From contig NZ_CP107869.1 in NCBI RefSeq assembly GCF_036013645.1, positions 1,364,001 through 1,428,000 on the forward strand: a stretch of DNA of 64,000 bases. Reading direction: 5' to 3'. Numbering within the stretch: the first letter of the stretch is position 1; each line of letters starts with the position of its first letter. The notes below the pieces were generated by a model, which saw nothing but the letters and a program-made list of their open reading frames with translations, was not told the DNA's origin and made no database searches. The position numbers were made by a program, and so were the translations under genes. Positions 16,634 to 26,544 of the stretch are shown here, piece after piece. This stretch comes from Streptomyces sp. NBC_00490 (lineage in GTDB: Bacteria; Actinomycetota; Actinomycetes; Streptomycetales; Streptomycetaceae).

Positions 16634-17410
16634 GTGTCGTCTCCGTCGTTCAAGAAGCACCGCGCGAGGTGGTTCACCGGCCTGGCCGGCGCCGCCGCCC
16701 TGGTAGTCGCCTTCCCGAGCGCCGCCTTCGCCGCCCCGCCCGCGGCCCTGCCGACCAACGCCGAGTCGGCCGAGTACACCTACCAGCCGGCCTTCGACTA
16801 CGACACCGACGGCTGCTACCCCACGCCCGCGATCGGCCCCGACGGCACGGTCAACGGCGGCCTCAACCCGACCGGTTCGCTCAGCGGCGAGTGCCACGAC
16901 CTCTCGGACCTGAACAACACCAACTCGTACTCACGCTCCAAGTGCAACAACGGCTGGTGCGCCTACATGTACGGCCTGTACTTCGAGAAGGACCAGGCCC
17001 TGGCGAACAGCAGCATCGGCGGACACCGCAACGACTGGGAACACGTCGTGATCTGGGTGCAGAACGGCACCATCCAGTACGTCTCGACGTCCGCCCACGG
17101 CGCGTACGCGACGACCGCGACCTCCGGCGTCCGCTTCGACGGCACCCACGCGAAGATCGTCTATCACAAGGACGGCGTCGGTACCCACGCCTTCCGGCTG
17201 GCCAACTCCAATGACGAGCCGCCGGAGAACGCGAAGGGCACCTGGCAGTACCCGCCGCTGGTCGGCTGGAACGGCTACCCGTCGGGCGTCCGCGACAAGC
17301 TGGTCGCGTACGACTTCGGCAGCGCCAACTTCGCCCTGAAGGACGCGAACTTCGCCTCCGACCTGTCGAAGGCCAAGCCGTCGGGGATCTCGTTCGACCC
17401 CAACGCCTGA
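16634..17410 (+). CDS. Secreted NPP1-family (NLP) protein
   Basis: A 258-residue exported protein with a signal peptide (1-33; AFA cleavage motif) and an NPP1/necrosis-inducing fold. The diagnostic heptapeptide appears as GHRNDWE (130-136), followed by HVVIWV. In studied NLPs the metal ligands are the first His, the Asp and the Glu of GHRHDWE plus an upstream Asp; those three are kept and the second His is Asn. Four Cys (61, 87, 104, 109) could form two disulfides. GTG 16634 has AGGAGG eight bases upstream. NLPs are toxins or carbohydrate/lipid-binding proteins in plant-associated microbes; activity here is unproven. Confidence 0.88.
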   Translation: MSSPSFKKHRARWFTGLAGAAALVVAFPSAAFAAPPAALPTNAESAEYTYQPAFDYDTDGCYPTPAIGPDGTVNGGLNPTGSLSGECHDLSDLNNTNSYSRSKCNNGWCAYMYGLYFEKDQALANSSIGGHRNDWEHVVIWVQNGTIQYVSTSAHGAYATTATSGVRFDGTHAKIVYHKDGVGTHAFRLANSNDEPPENAKGTWQYPPLVGWNGYPSGVRDKLVAYDFGSANFALKDANFASDLSKAKPSGISFDPNA

Positions 17411-17442
17411 TCACCCCCGCCTGATCACCCCTGCGCCTGATC
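17404..17442. repeat. 14-bp tandem repeat across the NLP stop codon
   Basis: CGCCTGATCACCCC occurs at 17404-17417 and again at 17418-17431, and CGCCTGATC recurs at 17434-17442. The first copy holds the stop codon of the NPP1-like gene, so the end of the gene has been duplicated in tandem. Confidence 0.8.
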
Positions 17443-17450
17443 CGGCGCGC

Positions 17451-17505
17451 ATCGGGCGCGGGACCTAGGACCCGTGCACCCCGCGGCGTCCGTCCCGCGC
17501 CCGAT
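17451..17505 (+). terminator. Long hairpin after the NLP gene
   Basis: ATCGGGCGCGGGAC at 17451-17464 and its exact reverse complement at 17492-17505 form a 14-base perfect stem with a 27-base loop, 40 bases after the NLP stop. There is no T run, as is common for Streptomyces terminators. Confidence 0.6.
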
Positions 17506-17540
17506 CCCGGCACCCTCACCTGAGGCATAACGTCCGGCTC

Positions 17541-18560
17541 ATGGACGACAGCGACACGAGCGGACAGCTCGAAGAAGCCCTGGAAAGACTCCACGCCTCC
17601 GGCCCCGAACGCGACGGCTGGCTGTCCAACCACGCCCCCATGGTCGTCGAGGCGCTCGCCGCCCACGGACAGGCCGGAGCGCTGCACCGCTGGGTGGACC
17701 TCTACCGGGACAAGCTGGAGGACTTCCCCGACCGCGTGGCCCCCGTCACCGACGACAACTGGCCCGAGGCGCTGGGCGATCCACGCCGGATCGCGGACTG
17801 GACCGACCACTACTCCCGCACCCTCGCCGAACGCCCGTGGCGCGACGTCCTCGCCGAGTGGTGGCCGCGCCTGCTCCCCGGCCTCTACGGCGGCGCCACC
17901 CACACCGTCATACGCGTCGGCCACGCCGTACGCGCCCTGGAAACCGGTGAGAACGCGCCCCGGACCACCGAACTCGCCCACGCGCTGGGCTACTGGGCGG
18001 CCCGGCACCAGCCGGTCACCGGCGTCACCGCGCTGCCGGGCGCGCCGACGGCCGGGGAGTCCCTGGACGCCGTACCCCCGATCGAACCGGGCCACATGGG
18101 CTTCCGCCGGCGCCTCGCCGCCGTACGGCGACTGCCCGCATGGGCGGACGAGGTGACCGACCCGGACACGGCCCGCGCACGGCTGACCGAGCTCGTCCAC
18201 GCCGCCACCCACCGCTACGCCACCCACGGCCACGGCGAGCCCACCATGCTCGTGCACGCCGCGACCGCGCCCAACGCCGTGCTCCGCGCCCTGGATTCGC
18301 TGCCCAGGGAGCTGTGGGCACCGAGCCTGCACGCGGCATGGAGCGCGTCCGCGGCGGTCACCGCGATGTACGCGCCCGCGGAGGCGGTCGCCTACACGCC
18401 GCCCGCCCGGCTCTCCGCCGAGGAGGTCATGGAGCGTGCCCTCGCCCACGGCGACGAGCACGTCATCAAGCTGACCGACACGGCGCTGGACGTCGGTGAC
18501 GAACCGGCGCTCGCCGCGGCGCTGCGCTCGGTCGAGATGAGTGATCCGCTCGTCGGATAA
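17541..18560 (+). CDS. Questin oxidase-like (DUF4243) protein
   Basis: A 339-residue protein of the questin oxidase-like family, whose fungal members carry out Baeyer-Villiger-type ring opening in anthraquinone and aflatoxin pathways. Family segments seen: WLSNHAPMVVEAL near the N-terminus, GATHTVIRVGHAVRAL near 115-130, a His-rich HGHGEPTMLVHAATAPNAV near 235, and HGDEHVIKLTD near 305. No flavin or heme motif is visible, as in the family generally. The ATG at 17541 is chosen because the N-terminus starts normally there. It is 41 bp upstream of an unknown gene on the same strand. The role in a bacterium is unknown. Confidence 0.78.
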   Translation: MDDSDTSGQLEEALERLHASGPERDGWLSNHAPMVVEALAAHGQAGALHRWVDLYRDKLEDFPDRVAPVTDDNWPEALGDPRRIADWTDHYSRTLAERPWRDVLAEWWPRLLPGLYGGATHTVIRVGHAVRALETGENAPRTTELAHALGYWAARHQPVTGVTALPGAPTAGESLDAVPPIEPGHMGFRRRLAAVRRLPAWADEVTDPDTARARLTELVHAATHRYATHGHGEPTMLVHAATAPNAVLRALDSLPRELWAPSLHAAWSASAAVTAMYAPAEAVAYTPPARLSAEEVMERALAHGDEHVIKLTDTALDVGDEPALAAALRSVEMSDPLVG

Positions 18561-18601
18561 ACGCGTGGATCGCCGCTCCCGGCCGTCGCTAGGGTGCGCG
18601 C

Positions 18602-19429
18602 ATGGACGAAGAGGAGGCCTGGGCCGACGCGCGGACGCTGTTCCAGGCGTTGCGCGACCACGACGGTGGGGACGCGTACACCGCCGTGGTGGAACCCTGG
18701 CTCGCCCGGGCCCGGTTCGGCTACCGCGAGGCGCTCGCCGCGGGTGTGGAGCTGCTGGTCGCGACGGCGGTTAAGGGACCGGACGAGCGCTGCGGCGACC
18801 TGCTGTGGGAACTGTACGCGCTCAGCCGGGTCAGCGATGTGCTGCTGACCGGATTCCAGCCACCCGGTGAGCACGCCGACGTCTGGCCCGTCGTGTCGAG
18901 GGCCGAGTATCTCCGGCTCTTCACCGGCCTGGGCCTGGCACCGTTCGAGGAGAGCGAGGTCTTCGACCCGTTCGTGCACGAGATCGTCGAGGTCGAGCAG
19001 GCCGAGGACCCGGACGAGCCCGTGCGGATCACCGAAGTCGTGTGGCCAGGACTGTGGTTCGGGTCCCTGCTGTTCTCCCGGGCCGGGGTGCGGGTGCGCG
19101 CGGGCGTCCGGCACGCCGAGCGCGGCGTCGCCGACCGTTCCCCGCTCTACTGGGCCTATCTGCGCCGGCACCGGCCCACCGTGGACCTGTCGCAGGGCTG
19201 GGGGTCCAACTCCCAGTGGCGCACGGACTTCCGGGTGGACCTGAGAACCGCGTCCGGTGACGAGGTCAACGCCTGCGGGCGGGGGGACGTCGACGCCGAG
19301 GACTGGACCGCCCCCGGGCTGTCCCCGGCGGAACGGCGTGAACTGCTGCGTCACCGCTGCCTGGTACGCACGCCCGGCGGCGAAGGCACGGCGGGTGAGG
19401 ATTTCTTCCCCTTCGACTGGCGTATGTGA
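18602..19429 (+). CDS. Conserved-looking hypothetical protein
   Basis: A 275-residue soluble acidic protein that I do not recognise. It has no signal peptide or membrane segment. Distinctive parts are a Trp/Phe-rich middle ([17 protein letters not shown]), [12 protein letters not shown], and [16 protein letters not shown] followed by a C-terminal DFFPFDW. Codon use matches its neighbours, so it is a real gene. It follows the questin oxidase-like gene by 41 bp and may be co-transcribed with it. No function is proposed. Confidence 0.72.
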   Translation: MDEEEAWADARTLFQALRDHDGGDAYTAVVEPWLARARFGYREALAAGVELLVATAVKGPDERCGDLLWELYALSRVSDVLLTGFQPPGEHADVWPVVSRAEYLRLFTGLGLAPFEESEVFDPFVHEIVEVEQAEDPDEPVRITEVVWPGLWFGSLLFSRAGVRVRAGVRHAERGVADRSPLYWAYLRRHRPTVDLSQGWGSNSQWRTDFRVDLRTASGDEVNACGRGDVDAEDWTAPGLSPAERRELLRHRCLVRTPGGEGTAGEDFFPFDWRM

Positions 19430-19478
19430 AGCGCGGTACTGCACAGCCGCTCGACCGCGAGGGTCTATCGTGTTCCGC

Positions 19479-20414
19479 ATGTCCGCGCCCGAACTGATCC
19501 GTATCGTCTCCCGCGACTCGCCCATGGCGCTCGCCCAAGTGGAGCGTGTCCGCGCCGAGTTGACCGCGCTGCACCCCGGAGTGCGTACCGAGGTCGTGCC
19601 GGTGAAGACGACCGGCGACAAGTGGATGGGCGACCTGTCCAAGGTCGAGGGCAAGGGCGCCTTCACCAAGGAGGTCGACGCCGCGCTGCTGGCCGGACAG
19701 GCCGACCTCGCGGTGCACTGTGTGAAGGACGTGCCCGCCGACCGGCCGCTCCCGGCGGGGACGACGTTCGCCGCGTTCCTCAAGCGGGACGACATCCGCG
19801 ACGCCCTGATCCATCCGGGCGGACTCACCCTGGACGAGCTTCCGGCCGGTACCCGCATCGGGACCTCCTCGGTCCGCCGGGTCGCGCAACTGGCTGCCAC
19901 CCACCCGGAGTTGGAGTGCGTGCCGTTCCGCGGCAACGCCAACCGGCGGCTGGCGAAGCTGGCGGCCGGGGAGGCGGACGCGCTGCTGCTCGCGGTGTCC
20001 GGCCTCGAGCGTATCGGCCGCGAGGACGTGATCAGCGAGGTCCTCTCCCCCGAGACGATGATGCCGCCGATCGGCGCGGGCATCCTGGCCCTGCAGTGCC
20101 GTGAGGGCGACACCGAGCTGATCGACGCGGTCAGCGGGCTCGGCAATCCGGACACCCACCGGGAGGCGACCGCGGAGCGCATGTTCCTGCATGTGCTCCA
20201 GGGCCACTGCAACAGCCCCATCGCCGGATACGCGCGCGTGGACCACGGGGGCGAACTGTCCCTGCGGGCCTGCGTGTTCACCCCGGACGGCAAGACCCGG
20301 CTGAACGCCCACGAGTGGGCGGGCCGGCTCGACCCGGCCACTCTGGGCACCTCGGTCGCGGTGGCACTGCTGCGTCAGGGAGCCCGCGAGATCATCGACG
20401 GCATCCCGCACTGA
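19479..20414 (+). CDS. hemC: Hydroxymethylbilane synthase (porphobilinogen deaminase)
   Basis: A 311-residue cytosolic enzyme that polymerises four porphobilinogens to hydroxymethylbilane in heme, siroheme and B12 synthesis. Catalytic Asp84 is in [11 protein letters not shown], substrate-binding Arg133-Arg134 in GTSSVRR, and RGNANRRL follows. The dipyrromethane cofactor Cys is Cys244 in [11 protein letters not shown]. Unusually it stands alone: no hemA, hemB or hemD is in the window, whereas in Streptomyces hemC normally sits with them. It could be a second copy with a special role. ATG 19479 gives the family N-terminus. Confidence 0.93.
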   Translation: MSAPELIRIVSRDSPMALAQVERVRAELTALHPGVRTEVVPVKTTGDKWMGDLSKVEGKGAFTKEVDAALLAGQADLAVHCVKDVPADRPLPAGTTFAAFLKRDDIRDALIHPGGLTLDELPAGTRIGTSSVRRVAQLAATHPELECVPFRGNANRRLAKLAAGEADALLLAVSGLERIGREDVISEVLSPETMMPPIGAGILALQCREGDTELIDAVSGLGNPDTHREATAERMFLHVLQGHCNSPIAGYARVDHGGELSLRACVFTPDGKTRLNAHEWAGRLDPATLGTSVAVALLRQGAREIIDGIPH

Positions 20415-20453
20415 GGCGACGTCCCGCACCGGCACCGCACCGGGCACCGACCG

Positions 20454-20969
20454 TCAGGCGGTGCCCTCTTCGGCCTGGTCCCGCAGGAAGTTGCTCACCT
20501 GGTGGGCCAGGCCCTCCCGGCCGGCCGCCGTCTGGACGGCGCCTTCCTGCAGACCGATGCCGCCCGCCCACAGCCGGCGATCCGCCCAGTCGTCGTCGAC
20601 CCGCAGCTGGATCTGCACGTCGACCAGGCTCAGGGACGCCTCGGGGGCGGCCGCGTACAGCACGGCGGTTGCCCGGCGCAGCGGGTAGACGTCGAAGCCC
20701 TCGATGAACTGCGAGTTGCGCCAGTCGATGAACGCGCTCTCGCCGTCGGGGCCGACCCGGACATCGATCTGGCCGTCCTCCAGGTGGATGGTGGAGTGCC
20801 GGCCGCCACGGTTCTCGACGGTCACACGGACAGTGAAGTACGTGAGCCCCTCGGCGGCGTCGTCCCGGCCGCGTGGTGGCTCGGAGGCTTCCAGTCCGTG
20901 GACGCGGACACGCAGACCGGCATGCTCGTCGTACTCCTGCCAGTCCCCGACCACGTTCGGCTCGTACAC
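20454..20969 (-). CDS. Hypothetical protein, possible beta-sandwich domain
   Basis: A 171-residue soluble acidic protein, not recognised. It alternates short hydrophobic strands (GLRVRVHGLEA, LTYFTVRVTVENRG, STIHLEDGQIDVRV), resembling immunoglobulin-like or DUF4352-type beta-sandwich proteins, though there is no signal peptide. The C-terminal third is helical. GTG 20969 has AGAGGTGG six bases upstream. It converges on hemC with a 39 bp gap. Confidence 0.68.
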   Translation of the reverse strand: MYEPNVVGDWQEYDEHAGLRVRVHGLEASEPPRGRDDAAEGLTYFTVRVTVENRGGRHSTIHLEDGQIDVRVGPDGESAFIDWRNSQFIEGFDVYPLRRATAVLYAAAPEASLSLVDVQIQLRVDDDWADRRLWAGGIGLQEGAVQTAAGREGLAHQVSNFLRDQAEEGTA

Positions 20970-21066
20970 AATCCACCTCTTGTCCCTCAGAGAGCTGCTT
21001 CCTATCTGTGTGCTCAGTGCACTGTCAAATGAGCGGAATGCGCTGTGGCCAGCGGGTTCACCCCCT

Positions 21067-21081
21067 TTGATCAGTGATCAA
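21067..21081. promoter_or_regulatory. Perfect 15-bp palindrome TTGATCA-G-TGATCAA
   Basis: The 7-base arms are perfect reverse complements around one base. It lies between the remnant permease and the minus-strand gene starting at 20969, about 100 bp upstream of the latter. It looks like a repressor site, perhaps a leftover of the lost transporter locus. Confidence 0.4.
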
Positions 21082-21168
21082 GCCGTGCGCAGGAAGAACT
21101 CGCCGACAGGGGGCGCACCGCGCCCGGCGGGCGTGCCGCACATCACGTCCATGAGCATGATCAGCGCG

Positions 21169-21264
21169 CGAGATGGCGGGCGCGCCGAGGAGAAGGCCGC
21201 GCAGGGCGTCGACTTGACAGCTGAGCGGGTTGACCTTGCTGATGGCCTGGAGCAAGCCGGGCAT
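21169..21264 (-). pseudogene. Remnant of an ABC-2 type transporter permease
   Basis: About 32 residues on the minus strand read MPGLLQAISKVNPL and then VDALRGLLLGAP, matching the conserved C-terminal segment of drug-exporting ABC-2 permeases (typically IMPGWLQ..NPLSY..DALRGLLLG). Flanking sequence on both sides does not continue as permease in this frame, there is no ATPase gene nearby, and the expected final transmembrane helix is missing. I read it as a degraded fragment. Family assignment rests on this short motif. Confidence 0.5.
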
Positions 21265-21404
21265 GACGGACAGGATGCCGATGCCCGGCCGGTCCACCAC
21301 GGGCCGCAGCAGTTCGACCTCGGCGCCGGACGGTCAAGGTCTCTCACGCTGAGGAGGCCAACAGTTACCGCCCGTGCAGCTTTTTGAGTGAATTGTCCTG
21401 GATT

Positions 21405-21429
21405 GTTTGGGAGCGTCTCCGGCGGGAAT
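21405..21429 (+). promoter_or_regulatory. SigB-like promoter of the sigma gene
   Basis: GTTT (21405-21408), a 15-base spacer and GGGAAT (21424-21429) resemble the Streptomyces SigB-class consensus GNNT-N14-16-GGGTAC/T, with one mismatch in the -10 box. It lies about 125 bp upstream of a SigB-type sigma gene, consistent with autoregulation. Confidence 0.45.
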
Positions 21430-21553
21430 TCGCTTGTCAGTGCTTCGGACAGGAGGCACGTCCGTGGGAGTCGTCCCCGGTGCCCTCCGTCAGCTCCGAC
21501 CACGTGACTCCCGCGGTGTCTGTCACCCAGCACCGTTGAGGGAGGTGCGCGCG

Positions 21554-22345
21554 ATGCGCGTCACCACCAGAACGAAGCAACATCCGCACGACGACGCCCC
21601 CGACACCGCCGCTTCCTTCGAACGCCTCGCCACCCTGCCCGACGGCCCGGAACGCAAGGCGCTCCGGGACGAACTGGTCGAGGTGTGGCTGCCGATGGCC
21701 GAGCGGATAGCGGTCCGCTTCAAGGGCCGCGGCGAGTCCCTGGAGGATCTGTACCAGGTCGCCGCCCTGGGCCTGGTGAAGGCCGTCGACCACTACGACC
21801 CCGCACGCGGCCACGCCTTCGAGGCGTACGCCGTGCCGACCGTGACCGGCGAGATCAAACGGCACTTCCGCGACCACCTGTGGACGCTGCACGTACCGCG
21901 CCGGGTGCAGGATCTGCGCAACCGGGTGCGCGCCGCCCTCAAGGAGCTGTCCCAGACCACCTCGGGGCGGGCCCCCACCGTCGCCGAGCTCGCCGAGTGC
22001 GCCCAGCTCACCGAGGACGAGGTGCGCTCCGGCATGGAGGCCCTGGAGTGCTTCTCGGCGCTGTCACTGGAAGCCGAGATGCCCGGCACCGACGGGTACG
22101 CCCTGGGCGACGCGCTCGGCGCCCCCGACCCCCGCTTCGACGTCGTCGTGGACCGTGTCGCCGTGGGCCCCTGTCTGCGGGCCCTGCCCGAGCGCGAGCA
22201 GACCATCCTCTACCTGCGGTTCTTCCAGGGCATGACACAGAGCCGCATAGCGGAGGAGCTGGGCATCTCCCAGATGCACGTCTCGCGGCTCCTCAGCGGC
22301 TGCTTCGACCGGATCCGCGAGGAACTCCTGGCCGAGGTCGGCTGA
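21554..22345 (+). CDS. RNA polymerase sigma factor, SigB/SigF/SigG subfamily
   Basis: A 263-residue alternative sigma factor without region 1. Region 2 has AERIAVRFKGRGESLEDLYQ and ALGLVKAVDHYDP, with EAYAVPTVTGEIKRHFRD as the -10 binding helix; region 3 (VPRRVQDLRNRV) and region 4 with its HTH (MTQSRIAEELGISQMHVSRLL) are complete. Such factors are held by RsbW-type anti-sigma ATPases and respond to osmotic, envelope or developmental stress. ATG 21554 has GGAGG eight bases upstream. It resembles the sigma factor at 43578-44405, and each has an ANTAR gene next to it. Confidence 0.93.
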   Translation: MRVTTRTKQHPHDDAPDTAASFERLATLPDGPERKALRDELVEVWLPMAERIAVRFKGRGESLEDLYQVAALGLVKAVDHYDPARGHAFEAYAVPTVTGEIKRHFRDHLWTLHVPRRVQDLRNRVRAALKELSQTTSGRAPTVAELAECAQLTEDEVRSGMEALECFSALSLEAEMPGTDGYALGDALGAPDPRFDVVVDRVAVGPCLRALPEREQTILYLRFFQGMTQSRIAEELGISQMHVSRLLSGCFDRIREELLAEVG

Positions 22346-22355
22346 CGCGGGAAGG

Positions 22356-22688
22356 TCACTCCGAGGACGCCTCCGGGATCTGCGCCGGTCCGTGGCGGTC
22401 GAGAGCCGCCTCCAGTTCGGCGTGGATCTCCGGGGGCAGGTCCCCGTTCCGCCCCCAGATCAGGATCAGATCGGCGACATTGCGCAGCTTGATGTTGGTG
22501 CGCTGGGAGACGTCCTTGAGGACGACCCAGCCCTCGTCCGGGGTCACGCGCCCGAGTGCGACCATCATGCCGATCGCCTGGTCCACGACGGCGTGCGAGG
22601 CGACGGCCTCTTTCAGCTGCTCGACCTCTTCCTGCAGCTCGAAGATACGGTCGGCCTCACCACCGGAGTCATGCTGTCCCGCGCTCAT
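22356..22688 (-). CDS. Short ANTAR-domain protein
   Basis: A 110-residue protein with an N-terminal coiled coil (about 13-35; IFELQEEVEQLKEAV) and an ANTAR domain (about 36-95; VVDQAIGMMVALGRVTPDEG, then VLKDVSQRTNIKLRNVADLI). ANTAR proteins bind paired RNA stem-loops to prevent termination. There is no attached sensor such as GAF, PAS or receiver, so control must come from a partner or abundance. ATG 22688 has AGGA six bases upstream. It converges on the SigB-type sigma gene with a 10 bp gap. Confidence 0.88.
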   Translation of the reverse strand: MSAGQHDSGGEADRIFELQEEVEQLKEAVASHAVVDQAIGMMVALGRVTPDEGWVVLKDVSQRTNIKLRNVADLILIWGRNGDLPPEIHAELEAALDRHGPAQIPEASSE

Positions 22689-22740
22689 ACCACCATCCTG
22701 CTCACTCGGGCGGCCCAGTGCCACCGCGCGCACCCCACTC

Positions 22741-22764
22741 GTTTCGGCCACGTCCGCCGGGTAC
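22741..22764 (+). promoter_or_regulatory. SigB-like promoter of the VOC gene
   Basis: GTTT (22741-22744), a 14-base spacer and GGGTAC (22759-22764) match the Streptomyces SigB consensus GNNT-N14-16-GGGTAC/T fully. The predicted start, near 22771, would give a leader of about 78 bases for the VOC gene at 22849. Confidence 0.6.
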
Positions 22765-22775
22765 TCGACAGGCGC

Positions 22776-22790
22776 CCGGAACGGTTCCGG
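22776..22790. promoter_or_regulatory. 15-bp palindrome just after the predicted start site
   Basis: CCGGAAC-G-GTTCCGG is a perfect dyad with 7-base arms. It begins about 5 bases past the expected transcription start of the SigB-like promoter, a position suited to repression or to an RNA hairpin in the leader. Confidence 0.4.
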
Positions 22791-22848
22791 TTGGACACTG
22801 GTAGCGGACCGGTGTCCGCCGGCCCGGCGAGATCAGGACGCGACTGCC

Positions 22849-23652
22849 ATGAACCACGACTCCAGACGACCCGGTGGCACCACGGACGTCGTCTCCACGC
22901 ACGCCGTGTTCGGCGCCCCCTGCTGGGTGAGCCTGACCACCCGGGACCAGGAAGCCGCCGAGGCGTTCTACACCGCCGTCCTCGGCTGGGAATGGCACCC
23001 GGCCCTGCTCGGCGACCGGTTCCGGATGGCCGTGGTGGACGAGACGCCGGTGGCCGGAATCGCCGCGGTCGCCACGATGTGGCAGATGGCGGTGGCATGG
23101 ACGCCGTACTTCGCCGTGCGCAGCGCGGACGAGGTCGTGGCACGGGTGCAGGAGCGGGGCGGCACGGCCGCTGTCGGACCGCTCTCCTTCCCGCCCGGGC
23201 GGGCGGCACTGCTGGCCGACCGGGACGGCGCGACCTTCGGGATCTGGGAGGGCGAGCTCGTCGCCAACTGGGGGAAATGGCGCCGCGCGGCCCCGACCTT
23301 CATCAGACTGCACACCCGCGACGCCTTCGACGCCGCCATCTTCTACGGCGAGATCCTCGACTGGGCGTCGGACCGTCCCGGCTGCTGCGAGGTCCGCTAC
23401 GAGGGCGGCGAGGTCGTGCTGCGCAGCGAGGGCGACATCGTGGCCCGTATCGAGTCCGGTGCGCTGGGCGCGGCGCCCGACCCCACCATTCGGCCGCACT
23501 GGCAGGTGCACTTCGCCGTCTCGGACGTCGATGCCTGCGTCCGGGCCGCGGAGCGGCACGGCGGAAGTGTCCTGTCGAAGGGCGGCACCGAGGCCGTGCT
23601 GCGCGATCCCGACGGCGCCCGGTTCACGGTGACGGCGCGCCGCGCCCGCTGA
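22849..23652 (+). CDS. Two-domain VOC (glyoxalase-like) protein
   Basis: A 267-residue soluble protein made of two vicinal-oxygen-chelate modules (about 20-130 and 145-265), each starting with the characteristic strand and helix (CWVSLTTRDQEAAEAFYTAVLGW; FIRLHTRDAFDAAIFYGEILDW). Metal-binding His/Glu are not complete, so it may bind rather than transform a ligand. Similar proteins are annotated as hydroxylase or drug-binding. It has a SigB-type promoter upstream and reads away from the ANTAR gene. Substrate unknown. Confidence 0.8.
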   Translation: MNHDSRRPGGTTDVVSTHAVFGAPCWVSLTTRDQEAAEAFYTAVLGWEWHPALLGDRFRMAVVDETPVAGIAAVATMWQMAVAWTPYFAVRSADEVVARVQERGGTAAVGPLSFPPGRAALLADRDGATFGIWEGELVANWGKWRRAAPTFIRLHTRDAFDAAIFYGEILDWASDRPGCCEVRYEGGEVVLRSEGDIVARIESGALGAAPDPTIRPHWQVHFAVSDVDACVRAAERHGGSVLSKGGTEAVLRDPDGARFTVTARRAR

Positions 23653-23688
23653 GCCGGGCCGGCGCGCTCGCCACCTTCCTTCACGTTC

Positions 23689-25832
<2,144 letters not shown>

Positions 25833-25836
<4 letters not shown>

Positions 25837-26318
25837 CGGGCGTCCTCCAGAACGCCGCCCACGACCGGTTCCTCGCGGGGCACCTGAAGCACCTCGCCCA
25901 CGCTCGGCACCGGTGCCGTCGGCACCAGCGGGACACGTCCGCCGGCCCGGGCACGCTGCGAGAACCAGATGACCTTGCTCCCGGTGTCCGTGGCGCAGCA
26001 CCCCCAGCCGTCGCTCATCGCGGCGATGTGCTCCAGGCATCCGCGCAGTTCCTGGTCCGGGCGCAGCTCACGGTCGTTGTCGCCGACGGCCGTGATGAGG
26101 TGCTGGCCGTTCCACCACATCTCGATCGAGGTGAACTTGTCGGTCGCGTGCTCGTCGATGGCCCTCAGCAGCAGTTCGGCACCGCGGCAGACAGGCTCGA
26201 CCAGGATGTCGAGGTCCCAGTACCGGAGGTGAGCGGCCAGAATCCGGCTGACCTGGCCGACCCTTTCCGGGGTGACGTCCACATCGAGGTGGTAGTAGCG
26301 GGGGACTGCGGTCTTCAT
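25833..26318 (-). CDS. Degenerate RsbW-like ATP-binding protein coupled to glgX
   Basis: A 161-residue protein resembling HATPase_c anti-sigma-type domains: a helical start (ERVGQVSRILAAHLRYWDLD), a motif in the N-box position (ELLLRAIDEHATDK) that lacks the key Asn, a DND in the G1 position and DGWGCCATDTGSKVIWF at the end. Loss of the Asn suggests reduced or no ATP binding. A proline- and valine-rich tail follows. ATG 26318 has GAGGAG upstream. Its stop overlaps the glgX GTG, so the two are translated together. Similar small ATPase-like proteins accompany Streptomyces glg clusters; function not established. Confidence 0.75.
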
Positions 26319-26440
26319 CGTCGTTGGCTCCTCACCGGCGAAGCTCCCGCTCCTCCTCGCCCCGGCGGGACGAGCCCCGAACGCGCAGCGTGAGCAGTGA
26401 TCGCTTCTGAGTCACCTCAACTGTGGGAGTGCTACGCCAT

Positions 26441-26453
26441 TCGTGCAACACGA
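26441..26453. promoter_or_regulatory. Inverted repeat in the divergent glgX/glgE region
   Basis: TCGTG-CAA-CACGA has perfect 5-base arms and lies in the 226 bp region between the divergent operons at 26318 and 26545. It is a candidate shared operator for alpha-glucan genes. No clear promoter match was found around it. Confidence 0.35.
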
Positions 26454-26544
26454 GCGACCACCGAGGTAGTTGAAGAACCAACAAGACGCTACGTCGTCGC
26501 CCGTGCACCATGAGTGAAACTCTTCATGGAAGGTGAACGGCGCC

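Larger units (their letters stand above)
20970..21553. other. 584-bp gap with gene remnant, palindrome and sigma promoter
   Basis: No intact gene is seen here. The gap holds the promoter of the minus-strand gene at 20969, a perfect palindrome at 21067-21081, an ABC-2 permease remnant at 21169-21264, an A+T-richer stretch at 21360-21410, and a SigB-like promoter at 21405-21429 serving the sigma gene. Confidence 0.6.
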
